A stretch of DNA of 64,000 nucleotides from Siphonodentalium dalli (lineage: Eukaryota; Mollusca; Scaphopoda; Gadilida; Siphonodentaliidae): contig CP136062.1 in NCBI GenBank assembly GCA_032622095.1, positions 144,850,351 through 144,914,350 on the forward strand. Direction: 5' to 3'. Position 1 is the stretch's first letter. The number at the start of each line of letters is the position of its first letter. The notes beneath the pieces are model-generated. The model did not search any database. It was not told the DNA's origin and saw nothing but the letters and a program-made list of their open reading frames with translations. A program made the position numbers and the translations under genes. Below are positions 43,208 to 56,100 of the stretch, piece by piece.

Positions 43208-46200
43208 TCTATATCTATATTTGCGAATGTCTGTCTGTCTGTGTTCTATAGAAATTCACAGGGGACCATCTAGATGGCACCAAAAGGATCTACTAGGGGT
43301 AACTTTTTACGAGAAAGATAATGGTGAGGGTTAGGATTTTCTAAAGTGACGCCGTTGTTGTCAGGGGCAGAAAAGGGGGAGTGGCAGAAAACAAATTGTC
43401 GCCGATTGCCACGAAACTTATATATAATCATCCCCATGATATAAGGAATATGATGGTGTGGTTTAAATATGTCAAGAGTGGCGCATTTCTAGTCAGGGGT
43501 GCACGGAAGGGAAGAGGGGCACCAAAATTGATGAACTAATTTAGCGCCGAGGGACCATCTAGATGGCACCAAACGGTCTACTCGGATAACTGTTTACGAG
43601 AAAGATAATGGTGTGGGTTAGAATCTTCTAAAGTGACCCCGTTGTTAGGGGCAGAAAAGGGGGAGGGTAGACAAAATGTTTGCCGCCGATTGCCACGAAA
43701 CCTTATATAATCATTTCCATGATATGAGGAATCTAATGTTGTTGTATGTCATACGTGGCGCCATTCGCGTCAGGGATGCACGGAAGGGGAATATGTAAAA
43801 ATTGATAAAATTAATTTTAGCACCGATTTCCACCAAATTGATATATATTCTTCTCCGTGATGCAAGGAATCTAATTGTGCGATTCAAAGACTCCAAACTG
43901 CTGTCGTTTAGATAAAAGATTGTGGGAGGGGCACTCAATTTGATAAGAATGGGTTTAGTCGCAGACTGCCACCACACTTATACAATATCATCCCCATGGT
44001 ATGATAAGTCTAATGGTGTGGCTTAAATCTGTCAAATGTGACGTAATTCGAGTCAGTGTTGAACTGAAAGGCAGAGGGACACAAAACTTGATACGCATTC
44101 TTACCCATAATACGAGGAGTCTGATCGTGTGATTTAAAAACGTCATGTTGGTGCTGTTTGGGTGAGAGATGGGAGTTCGTGGGCACTAAATTTGATCACA
44201 ATTGGTTTACCAAACTAATCAATAATCATCTCCATGATATCAGTAGTCTAATTGTGTGTTTTAAGGATGTCAAAAGCTGTCACAAGTGGGGCCATTCGAG
44301 TCAGGGGTGCACCGAAAGGGAGATGGGCACCAGCATTGATAAACATATTTTAGCGCCGATTTCCACCAAATTAATACATATTCTTCTCCATGCTACAAGG
44401 AATCTAATTGTGTGATTTAAAGACGCCAAATTGGTGTCGTGTGGATGTGAAATTGGGGAAGGGTAGGCACTAAATTTGATAATAATTGGTTTAGTCACTG
44501 ATTGCTACCAAACTTATACAAAATCATCCACATGGTATGAGGAGCCTAATGGTTGGCTTAAAACTGTTAAACGTGGCGTCATTCGAGTCAGGGGTGCACC
44601 GAAAAGGAGAGGGGCAACATAATTGATACACTATAATTTTGGCGCCAATTTTCACCAAATTGATACACATTCTTATCCACGATAAGAGGATTCAAATCAG
44701 GTGCTGTTTGTCTGAGAGATGGTGTGGGGTGGGCACTAAATTTGATAACAAAAATTGTTTAGTCGCCGATTAGCACCAAACTTAATTATAAATATTTATC
44801 TCCATGATATCAGGAGTCTAATTTTGTGGTTTGAAGATGTCAAAAGTGGTACCATTCGAGACAGGGGTACACAGAGGGTGAGACACAAAAATGGATAAAC
44901 AGTATGTTTTGCGCCGATTTCCACCAGACTGATACATATTCTTCACCATGATACGAGAAATCTAATCGTGTGGTTTAAATATGGCAAACTGGTGCCATTT
45001 GGGTGAGATATATGGGGGCACTAAATTTGATACGAATCTGTATACTCGCCAATTTTCAATAATTTTATATATATTCATCTCCATAATGAGTCTAAGTTTG
45101 TGGCTTAATGATGTCAAATGTGGCGCCGCTTGAGTCCTACATAGGAACGGGCGGGGCCACCACAAATACGTTTAGTTCCTATTAACATCAAATTCATACA
45201 CATTCTTCTCAAATGATACGAGGAATCAAATCGTGCGTGTTAAAAACGTCACATTTGGTGCCTAGATATGGTCTGTCTGTCATTGTTTTTTATATAACTT
45301 CACGGGATACAATCGGGTTGGCAGCAAGGCGTTCTAACAGTGGTAACTTTTTACGAGGAAGATAATGGTGCATGTTAAAATATTAGAATAGCTCATGTTA
45401 ATATTATAGCACAATTGAGTCTGCCCCATTCAATATAGTTTCCACAAAAAAGTCACAAGAGATATGGAAATGTATAGAAGGCCTGTTCAGCAATAGTGGT
45501 CACAGTGTGCCGTCAAATATAATTTCTTCTGAGATAAAAGAAAACGGAGTCTGTGGCACATGCTTTTTCAGGATCCTCCAATACTGCCATCTGACAAGGT
45601 TATATCTGCCCAATATACAGAGGAAATCTTTCACGGTTTAGCACAGACTCATCGCCTAAGATAAACAACTCAAAAAATCTCGCTCTGTGTCGGGCACATG
45701 TAGCTGATATAGTTGCATAGCAACATTCCTTTTAAACTGAGAATAATTAGCCAGTACATAGCACAATGAACAGAGGAGCACCTGGACATTTCTTTAAAAC
45801 ATATGTATCTTCATGGAGATATGATAAACAGGTGTCCTCAAAATCTTTGTCAAACCCATTATATTGATTGATACATCTCTATGTAAAACCCATTGTCGTC
45901 TTTTAATTTCGCGAACTAATTTGTTTATGATGTTCATGTTATAACGTCTGAAGTATACGCAGTTGTAAATAAATAAACAGTTCTGTATTGGTGGGACGGA
46001 TTAATCGCGATGAACAAAATGACAATCGCTCCGATCCGACAAGATGAGCTACTACTTATATATATTCCGTGTGTAAGAATCGTGTTTTGTGATGCTATTT
46101 GTTTATATAATTTATGAGAATATGGGTAATGCTTTGAACAAGAGTATCCTCCATTCCCACAATATATCCACAATATATGCAGAGGGTTTTCACATCACTT

Positions 46201-46231
46201 TAACCTGGGCAACGCCGGGTAACCCTGCTAG
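43208..46231 (+). mobile_element. 3.0-kb Helitron-like element with satellite core, copy 2
   Basis: Same family as 30979-34133: TCTATATCTATATTTGCGAA start after A (43207), CTGT run, degenerate core repeats, hairpin ACCTGG-GCAACG-CCGGGT and CTAG before T (46232). The conserved tail (about 45400-46200) includes AGGAGCACCTGGACATTTC. No coding capacity for Rep/helicase. Its final 15 bases are repeated at 48043 at the start of the second duplicate. Confidence 0.8.
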
Positions 46232-48042
46232 TATTTAATATTTTGACTGAAAGTGGAACAATATTTGGTTCTTGGTCTGAAAATACAATATTTGACACTA
46301 TACATTGATTAGAAAGGGTGGTCCAATCGGTATTGTTCTCAATGCATTGAGCATTCATATTCCGTCCAGCGCTGACAAATAATTTAAGCTGGTTCGAACC
46401 CAGTCGATAAAAGACAATTGCGACACCCTTTGAGGTTTGGCAATGTCGCTAGTAGTCCCTCATGTGACGTCACACGAAGGAAGATTAACAATTCAGACTG
46501 CATAATCCATACTGTAATATTCAATCGCATGAATCGCCACAACTTCATTTAGGGGCGGCCTATCACAAATATCTTTTCGGCAACGTGCTCAGTGGATTAG
46601 CTGGCACCGGTGTAATCGTTTAAGTCCGGAGATTGTTGTTGATTGAACAATAATCGCCAATCCATACGCGATCAGGTGATTTCGCGAGACTAGAGTCCCA
46701 ACTTCATAACCGCACGCGTGATTATTTGGGTGGAGTTTACCACAGACCAGAATTCGGCCGAAAGAGCACAGCAACAATACAACCATTCCGTTGAAACACG
46801 CAAACAAACTTAGCATCAACAACAACATAAACGACCACCGAGTAACTTCCAACAAGGAAACGACAAAGCTGCAAACTTTAACTTAACATCGAAAAGTACG
46901 CCCAAGCCAAACCCGAATACACAACGCAGTGTTGCCAGCAATAAACCAAGTATCAAGGCTAATAGTGCAAACAAAAAAGCTCACCCCAATGTGCAGGCCA
47001 TGCAGTGAACCCACAAACTGACAATTTTAATGCTTGCAACCAAACTAATCAGTCTTTACAATTTTCAGAAGATCCGGTACATGTACAATTGACAGGTCGA
47101 GAGCGACTGGAATCAAATGCCTATCATTAAATGTGTGTGACCTCACCTCATAATTACAGGGCCCTGAAATTACTGACTACATAAATAATTTTAACTTTTT
47201 TTCAAGACCACCTTAATATTGAAAATTTCCACATCCTTGGTGTAAATCATACGAAATAACTCTTTCCCGTGGGGAATCATGCGGATTATGGATGCCATTC
47301 GAAGCACAATTAAATATAAGTTCTCTCTAATAAACGATGATTGTAAAGTCGTGATATGGTTTTGGTACAAGTAATATTATCTCGGGAGTATACTTAGAAA
47401 ATGTTCTTGCATCAGATTTTCTAATAGTTAGAAATTAATTTCATATAGAAATCTAAATTCTAATTATGGGAATATTTTTCTTACTATTTTCGTATCAGTA
47501 CGAGTTTGCTGTGACGTGAAGGTTCGTAGACTCATAGGTTCGAGTTGTACCTCGCGACACGACAAGCGATTACAATAGCATGAACATGTTACCAACAAAT
47601 GCACAGGATCCCATTATATTAAGCATACATTTTGGGCGCATTTCGTGTCTGGTCAGTGGCATAACCCGCAATATTGCGCTCATGTCAGTTTCTCGAAATC
47701 ACAGACCGGTTTTCAAAGCATCGAAAGTTAAACAATAACACAAATTCAAGTTTTTGATTAATCCAAGCAGCCCTTTAATTTAACTAAAACAAGATGGCGT
47801 GGCGGACATCAATTCCACACGGGAACCCTGCTGGGGATATGGATTTCATATGGGATGGGCTAATGTAAAATGATAATGACCCGATGCCCCCTGATGCTAT
47901 ACTACATACGAGGCATCCTCATTGGTCCATTATATCAGGTAACACAAAAGCTACCCATCTATACCCGCGTAGTCAACACCACCCGATATTAAACAGGACA
48001 TTATATCAAATAATGTTTATTAGTTCAGGATGACAAACTCCT
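46217..48042 (+). repeat. 1826-bp tandem duplication, unit 1
   Basis: Period 1826 (46217 to 48043). The unit begins inside the Helitron 3' hairpin at GGGTAACCCTGCTAG and ends ATGACAAACTCC plus one T. I saw no mismatch to unit 2 in the lines compared. Contents: minus-strand frame 46589-46855 (88 codons, hydrophobic start) and, on the plus strand near 46805-47130, a probable coding relic. Confidence 0.93.
46805..47130 (+). pseudogene. coding relic rich in N, K, P, Q (unit 1)
   Basis: Plus-strand frame without a Met reads RPPSNFQQGNDKAANFNLTS ... STPKPNPNTQRSVASNKPS and stops at TGA after VQAMQ. One base later a second frame continues NPQTDNFNACNQTNQSLQFS and ends ERLESNAYH. A one-base loss in a low-complexity protein would explain this. 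Family unknown; transposon origin is possible. An identical copy is in unit 2 (48631-48956). Confidence 0.35.
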
Positions 48043-49867
48043 GGGTAACCCTGCTAGTATTTAATATTTTGACTGAAAGTGGAACAATATTTGGTTCTTG
48101 GTCTGAAAATACAATATTTGACACTATACATTGATTAGAAAGGGTGGTCCAATCGGTATTGTTCTCAATGCATTGAGCATTCATATTCCGTCCAGCGCTG
48201 ACAAATAATTTAAGCTGGTTCGAACCCAGTCGATAAAAGACAATTGCGACACCCTTTGAGGTTTGGCAATGTCGCTAGTAGTCCCTCATGTGACGTCACA
48301 CGAAGGAAGATTAACAATTCAGACTGCATAATCCATACTGTAATATTCAATCGCATGAATCGCCACAACTTCATTTAGGGGCGGCCTATCACAAATATCT
48401 TTTCGGCAACGTGCTCAGTGGATTAGCTGGCACCGGTGTAATCGTTTAAGTCCGGAGATTGTTGTTGATTGAACAATAATCGCCAATCCATACGCGATCA
48501 GGTGATTTCGCGAGACTAGAGTCCCAACTTCATAACCGCACGCGTGATTATTTGGGTGGAGTTTACCACAGACCAGAATTCGGCCGAAAGAGCACAGCAA
48601 CAATACAACCATTCCGTTGAAACACGCAAACAAACTTAGCATCAACAACAACATAAACGACCACCGAGTAACTTCCAACAAGGAAACGACAAAGCTGCAA
48701 ACTTTAACTTAACATCGAAAAGTACGCCCAAGCCAAACCCGAATACACAACGCAGTGTTGCCAGCAATAAACCAAGTATCAAGGCTAATAGTGCAAACAA
48801 AAAAGCTCACCCCAATGTGCAGGCCATGCAGTGAACCCACAAACTGACAATTTTAATGCTTGCAACCAAACTAATCAGTCTTTACAATTTTCAGAAGATC
48901 CGGTACATGTACAATTGACAGGTCGAGAGCGACTGGAATCAAATGCCTATCATTAAATGTGTGTGACCTCACCTCATAATTACAGGGCCCTGAAATTACT
49001 GACTACATAAATAATTTTAACTTTTTTTCAAGACCACCTTAATATTGAAAATTTCCACATCCTTGGTGTAAATCATACGAAATAACTCTTTCCCGTGGGG
49101 AATCATGCGGATTATGGATGCCATTCGAAGCACAATTAAATATAAGTTCTCTCTAATAAACGATGATTGTAAAGTCGTGATATGGTTTTGGTACAAGTAA
49201 TATTATCTCGGGAGTATACTTAGAAAATGTTCTTGCATCAGATTTTCTAATAGTTAGAAATTAATTTCATATAGAAATCTAAATTCTAATTATGGGAATA
49301 TTTTTCTTACTATTTTCGTATCAGTACGAGTTTGCTGTGACGTGAAGGTTCGTAGACTCATAGGTTCGAGTTGTACCTCGCGACACGACAAGCGATTACA
49401 ATAGCATGAACATGTTACCAACAAATGCACAGGATCCCATTATATTAAGCATACATTTTGGGCGCATTTCGTGTCTGGTCAGTGGCATAACCCGCAATAT
49501 TGCGCTCATGTCAGTTTCTCGAAATCACAGACCGGTTTTCAAAGCATCGAAAGTTAAACAATAACACAAATTCAAGTTTTTGATTAATCCAAGCAGCCCT
49601 TTAATTTAACTAAAACAAGATGGCGTGGCGGACATCAATTCCACACGGGAACCCTGCTGGGGATATGGATTTCATATGGGATGGGCTAATGTAAAATGAT
49701 AATGACCCGATGCCCCCTGATGCTATACTACATACGAGGCATCCTCATTGGTCCATTATATCAGGTAACACAAAAGCTACCCATCTATACCCGCGTAGTC
49801 AACACCACCCGATATTAAACAGGACATTATATCAAATAATGTTTATTAGTTCAGGATGACAAACTCC
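48043..49867 (+). repeat. 1826-bp tandem duplication, unit 2
   Basis: Second copy, preceded by ACTCCT instead of the Helitron body, and diverging from unit 1's continuation at 49868 (CCAGACGAG against CCTGGGTAA). Apparent perfection means a very recent event or an assembly artefact. Confidence 0.93.
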
Positions 49868-49986
49868 AGACGAGAGCTGAAGAGGGCGCTATTTACATAA
49901 TTATGATATCTTTAGGAAACTGAATTTTAGTAAACAAAACTAGAATGAATGCTGACTCAGTGAAGTACGTGTACAATCAAGTCAAA

Positions 49987-49992
49987 TTTATT
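49987..49992 (-). promoter_or_regulatory. poly(A) signal overlapping the stop codon, copy B
   Basis: On the minus strand CATTAATAAATTTGAC: the stop codon shares bases with AATAAA exactly as in copy A. The following ~60 bases also resemble copy A. Confidence 0.6.
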
Positions 49993-50127
49993 AATGAACA
50001 TCCCGCTTCGGCATGCTGACCCTTCTTGATGTGAGATTTACTTTTGGGTTGCGTAGAATGCTAATGTCATCCAAAACCCTCAGGTCCAGTGCCCGCTGTC
50101 TGATTTTTGTACCATCTGGTGTTATGG
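49991..50127 (-). CDS. PDXK: copy B exon 10
   Basis: 137 nt, preceded by TTGTACATTGCAG on the minus strand. Differs from copy A by a few residues (ITPDGTK, NPKVN, RVSMPKRDVH). Ends in TAA overlapping AATAAA (49987-49992). Confidence 0.93.
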
Positions 50128-53100
50128 CTGCAATGTACAAAATAATTGACTGTAATAGATGTATATTATTAATAACAAATAGGCCATCCCTGCATGCATT
50201 CGATATACAAAGAGCGACACTAAATAGTGTGTGAATGGGTTTGCCAATACGGCACGAGTGCCAGCTAGGAAGGCCCCGAATGTTATCCTTCCGCGATGCA
50301 CGTATCGACATACCCATTGACACATGTCATTATTTATTTATTGCACGTCACTCTATAATCAATAAATTGAAAGAAACGTGGACATAAAGTCTATTTAGAG
50401 ACAGTCAGTCACCAGAGAGGTAATTTTCATGTCATCTTGTCAAGTATGGTGATACATTTATTGTATAGCTCAGGTATTTATTTGGGGGACCGATATGTGT
50501 TCCCCTTTATGTTCTGAACTTGTTTTATTTATGGGATTGTGGCCCTCGTTTAGTCTTGTGTAGCATTTTACCGAAATTGGAGCTATATCCAAGTCATCGT
50601 TTTCCGTTGAGTCGGATATTCGAACTTGATATGGCTTGTCGTTACCAACAAGAGCGATGCTTCCGTATTTGCTGAATATGTATTATGTATAGGTATTTAC
50701 ATCGAGTATTTGAACCTCCAAAATTGTGTGTTCTTAATGTGATAGCTAGGAAAATATAGTCCGGTAGATACACGACATAATTGTTTAAAAACCGTATTTA
50801 CTATGAAAAATAATTGCGCGTTGCGTGTAAAACGACAAATTAATCGGGACCCACGTTTCTAAATTCCATGACCTAAATATACATGCGTCTCTTCGTTAAT
50901 TATAAAATCCATACTTATAAAACTATTTAACATATTAATCAACCTATTTTGATCGCCGGACCATGCAGTCTGGATTGCGACAGAAGCGAGCAGTACCAGG
51001 CATACTATGGGTCTCCAAACATCAACGCTCCTTTATATACATGTAAATGAATGGAAGTTGTGATCAGATCGACAACAAACCATCAGCTTATCTGACGTTT
51101 CCTGCAACAACGACCGCTGAAGCTTTTCGTGGCGTAGATTCTATGCGCGCGTCATACACTCACCAACAGCATGTTTGTAGGTTCTCTCTATGATCTGGTT
51201 CATCGTCGATAGTGTTTTCTCGAATGTGTTCTGTTAATGGACGAAAGGTGATAGCAATAAGTCGGCGTGCATGATGTACATGTTGGTGTTCGTGTTAGTA
51301 TAGATACGATATAACACAACAAAGAATGTACCCCCTTTTGAATGTTTCACTAGAATATGCACCTTATGTTTGCCCGCGTAATTCCTAACATCCAAATATG
51401 GTAGAATAAGACATCAGTGACTCATGTTCATGTTCACAACTGCTATATACATGTACACAAAATCCCAGAAGTAATATGCTATTAAATGAACGATTTGTAT
51501 TTCTGTGAATAGTCATTCGCGTGAAACGTTCGCCAAAATTGGGCACATCGTTTGCCAGGAGGCAGGAAGTTGATAACTTTTAGAAATATGATTAAAGCAG
51601 TCAACCGATTGTGATACGGGTGGAACGGTTGAGATGATCCAGATTTGAGTACTGTGATTATTTCGAGCAGATTTAAGATACGATGCGTCCACCAGGTTCG
51701 CTATGACATATACATGCTATTGGAGGGTATCACCACCCCCTGAATCCTGAATACCAGTTAATTTTGGGGGGTGAATCCTGAATACGAGTTAATTTTGGGG
51801 GGTGAATCCTGAATACATGTTAAGAAATAATATGTGATAAATGACATACAAATTGACTGTTTTGATATCAGACAGATACAAGCAGAAGTTAAATAGACAC
51901 ATTATGATGGCGGTCGCGTTATGAGGCCGCTATGATACCATTAATGATACTTTATGATCAGGGACGTGGCTAGAGGGTTTCCGTTTGGGGTTTCCACCTT
52001 GGGAAATTCCAACTGCACCCCCCCCCCCTCCTTGAGTCAGAATCAGACCGAACACAAGTTTTGCATAATTCCATTTGCACCCCCCTTGCACCCCAGTGTT
52101 TAGACCTAATATCCTATATCTTCATAAACCATGGTCCTATATTCCCGGTATGAGAACATTCAGATATCTTAACCTGAAACATTGCATAAATCCTAACATC
52201 TAGTGGTCTAACTCCATACACGACACACCGAGCTGACCATCGTTGTTCGGCCGGTGTGAGAAAATTTTGAAATTTGAACAAGAAAATCGCAAATCCTAGC
52301 ATCCAGACTGGCCTCAACTAAAGCTTTCCTATTGTGTTGGAAATTTCAAACCTCATACTCCCCACTCAGGTTGGAAAATTCTCCAACTGATGACCACAAG
52401 TTTGACCAAATGTAGTAAAATATTGTTAAACTTATTAGCATTTTTGTATTGGCCACAGGGGAGAGACAATGACACACCGGACCGACCATGGTTCAGCACG
52501 GTGTGCGAAAATTTTGTAATCTGAACAAGAAAAAATACGCTCTTTAAATAATCGTCAGTTGTGGGTTGCACCCCACAATTTACTCAAACAAAAGATCGCA
52601 CCCCACAAGTATTCATGGGTATGTGCAGTCACCCACAAGTATACTTTGGCCAGTACGTCTGTCCGTCTGTCCTTAGACACTTGCTATCCGATTCATTTAC
52701 TCGAATATTTTTTATCGGATCTTGTTCAAATTTTATGTGCATGTTTATGATGACACACTCCTCACCTGTATAGTTTTTGGTATCGGTTGATCGGTTTAGA
52801 AATTATTAACACTTTGCATCCGCACATAGGCATGAGCTATCCTATGCTGTAACCAAAGTATTTTTTGTCTGATTGTTTTCATATTTGATATGTAGGTTTA
52901 TGATGATACACCCCTCACCTGTATAGTTTTTGGTATCGATTAGTTGATCAGTTTAGAAAACAATTAACCCTTCACACACATGCTATCCAATGTAATAAGT
53001 TGAACATACTTCTTCTGATCTGCCTCATATTTCTTACCTAGGTTTTCCTTAGCACGGTCTTCATCTGTATGGTTTTTGGTATTATTTAATTAACCCTTTT

Positions 53101-56100
53101 CACTCTTATGTTTACTTAGAACTCACGCAAGCTGCTATGACTCAAAACATTTTTCATCTGATCTACACCAAATTTGGTACATGTTGTCCGCACCCCAAAA
53201 TACAGATCAAGTTCAAATTTGGGTTTGATCCGATATATTTTAACGGAGTTATGGCCCTTTATAATTCAAGTGACTTATAATGTTGTTCCATGTAATACAC
53301 TGGTGTATGTTGGAATGGTGGACAACTCTATTAGAAATATAATGATAACATTCCCTGGTGTATGCCCATGCAGCTTGTAAACAGCTCATGAAATGAAATG
53401 ATTAATGGTATCTTCTATATAGCTATGGCCAAGTGGTTAGCTGGATACCAAGATAAACATTATTATACTGATGGCTGGTTAATTGTCAAATTTGATAAAT
53501 GACATGAAGCTCTTGTTTATCTAATTTTGAAATTCCATAACAGGCTGCCTGATAATTGACCCATGACCTACACAATTGTCTTCTATATTCCATTGATATG
53601 CTTAGAAAATAATTAACCCTTTCCAAGTTTCCAACAGATTTATGCTATAATGCACATGGGCTCTTCCTCATATGTCTTATTTTGGGTTATCTTCACACTA
53701 TTAACTTCTATGGATTGTGGAATTGATTAATTGATTTTTGAAAAATATATTAACCCTTTAGACACATTCTTTTGATATTACATTAAAATAATGGCTAATA
53801 GCCAATTATAATTTTTACATGCAATAGGTTACAAGCAGATAAATCTACATTATTGTTTGTATTATGCAGAAACGTATTAAATGAACCCTCTTGTTGAATC
53901 AGGTTCATTAGTTAATGAACATTCAATAAGACACCAATTGAATATGCTTACATATTATAGGTGATGCATTATTTTGAAAATCAAAATGGCAGATAATATT
54001 GCCAGGAACCTTATTTTCCCATCTGTTCATATTGTCATGGTTGACTGAATTTTGGGGACCACAGAGTGCTTAAAAGATTAACAGTGAAGGTTATGTGTTT
54101 TAGTCTGCAAGCTACTCGTAAAATATTGTTATGTCTTGAAATCATTTGATTTAGTGTTACTTTCCTTTATATTAACTATGGTAATCTTTTCGATTTAGGG
54201 ATCATTGGGGCCAGCATCCGCACCATATAATGGCTGTATAACATGGCTTTATAACATTATATAGATAACACTTTTAAATTGTATAAACTACATGCATTTT
54301 TGTCATGATTGATAAACAAATAAAAACTGGGAAGAATGGGGAATCCCACATGTTGTTCTAAGCAGTCTGGCTTGTCAACTAATTATAATTTCTCTTTAGA
54401 AGTGAATGAGATTTGAATAGCTGGTAGGTCAAAAGTGGCATAGATAGATATTTAATAGTTTTGTTTCCAATGAGCTAACTTCAACTTATAAATATATACT
54501 CAGAAATAACTAAACCATTGGATCTCACATAGAGAGGTCCTTGGATGAATAAGGATAGAGTTATTAGATTTAGAACACCCCCATTCGCAACTACAAATAC
54601 TTTAACCCCTTCTTAAGACAAATTATTTGAGCTATTGAATTCAAGATGGTGCTGATATATGGATATCTGTGTTCATATCTTTGATAAATTATGTGTTATA
54701 GCTAATCGCTATCGACCGGGTATGGGTTAAACATCTGCCGATCGTGATCGGCCTCTCGTCTTAAATTAACTTTTGACTGGCCACGGGGGAGGGACCAGGA
54801 CACAAGATTTCCAAGTGTTGGAAATGTCCAACCTGTCACCCCCCTGAGGTTGGAAAATTTCCAACTGATGACCATTTCAGTCAAAAAGTTTTACAAAAAA
54901 TAGGAAAATATGCAAATATTGGTCCAAAAACAATTAATTGCCCCCAATAAATTGTTTGAAAATCAAACTACAAGAACATTTCAACCTATTGTTGGTGTGA
55001 AATTTCCAACTAATGTTTTGGCAGGTATGAAATTTCCAACTGTTGAAAATTTTAACCAAAGTTGGGGGGGGGTGAGACCGCCGCCCCCCCCCATGTCGCC
55101 ACGTCTCTGTTTATGATGGCATGGTGGTCGAATATGCCCAAGAAGCTATTCTACCCACTCATTCATACAGATAACTAGCACAAAATATTACTTTTCTCCA
55201 TCAAAACCTGCGTCCAAGATGTTTTGCTTGAACCCGAATACCAGTTAATTCGGGGGTATGAATCCCGCGTACGGCTTCAAAACACCCTGAATCCCGCGTA
55301 CCGAAAGGGGGGGGGGGTGATACCCTCCTATTGCTTGAGTATATTATCTCAACTATAAATAATCAGATGTATATATGGACAGGACTGAATAGCAGACAAG
55401 GATCAACAATATGTGCATTTTGCGCTATTGAATAAAAGTTACCTTAACATCGCCGTCCATCATATACCAGCAGGCGAAGAGGGCTGCTGTCAGATCCCCG
55501 GGTCCCAGGTATAAACCGGGAAGTTTGTCAAATTCTATCTTATAACACATGTTATTATCTGAAAATAATATTTTATAAATCAATTTCTGGTTTAAATAGT
55601 AAGTAGATGGGCATGTTGCGTGGACAAACCAAGCCATCAGGATGTATGGACTCTTGTTGTACTCAGTCAGACGCAATTAGAAGTAGGAAATTTGACTTTT
55701 CGCAAAATTTCTCCACCTTGTTCATTGACTCTGTATTCAAACTGCATTTCAGCGCTTTATTTATTCGCATTTTATTTTATATAAACTGTGGGCCGCTAGT
55801 CCAAATAATACAAGGTGAATACATTTAGAATGTTCAACCTGGACACCCAACACAAGTTAACATGGTAAACAATTATAGTAACACAATACAGGTTATAATG
55901 TACTTAATTAACAAAGAGATCGGTGTGTTGTTTTAGTTTCTGCAACTTATACATATGTTTGTTACTCCATTTCTGAATAACATGGACCGTAGTAATACAC
56001 GGTGATGTAAAAACCTGAATCAGCGCATGCTTTCTATACAAATCCTAGTAATACGTTGGTACATTGGCGAAGAGGTAATATAGATTATAAATGGAAAAAG

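Larger units (their letters stand above)
51723..55327. mobile_element. outer TIR element in copy B intron 8
   Basis: Ends GAGGGTATCACCACCCCC and its complement, flanked by CTATTG at 51717-51722 and 55328-55333 (alternatively a 4-bp TATT with ends one base longer). Subterminal repeats carry GAATCCTGAATACCAGTTAA on the left and AATCCCGCGTACCG on the right. Related sequences in both intron 6 copies (about 23725-24110 and 61410-61710) show the family was present before the gene duplication. The whole interior is a later hAT-like insertion. Confidence 0.65.

Noticed and set aside
46589-46855. 88-codon minus frame with a hydrophobic start, identical at 48415-48681
   Set aside because: Identity is explained by the tandem duplication; there is no other support, and the opposite strand nearby looks more like a coding relic.
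53424-53442. A-box-like TATGGCCAAGTGGTTAGCT
   Set aside because: No matching B box at the right distance, so a tRNA or SINE call is not supported.
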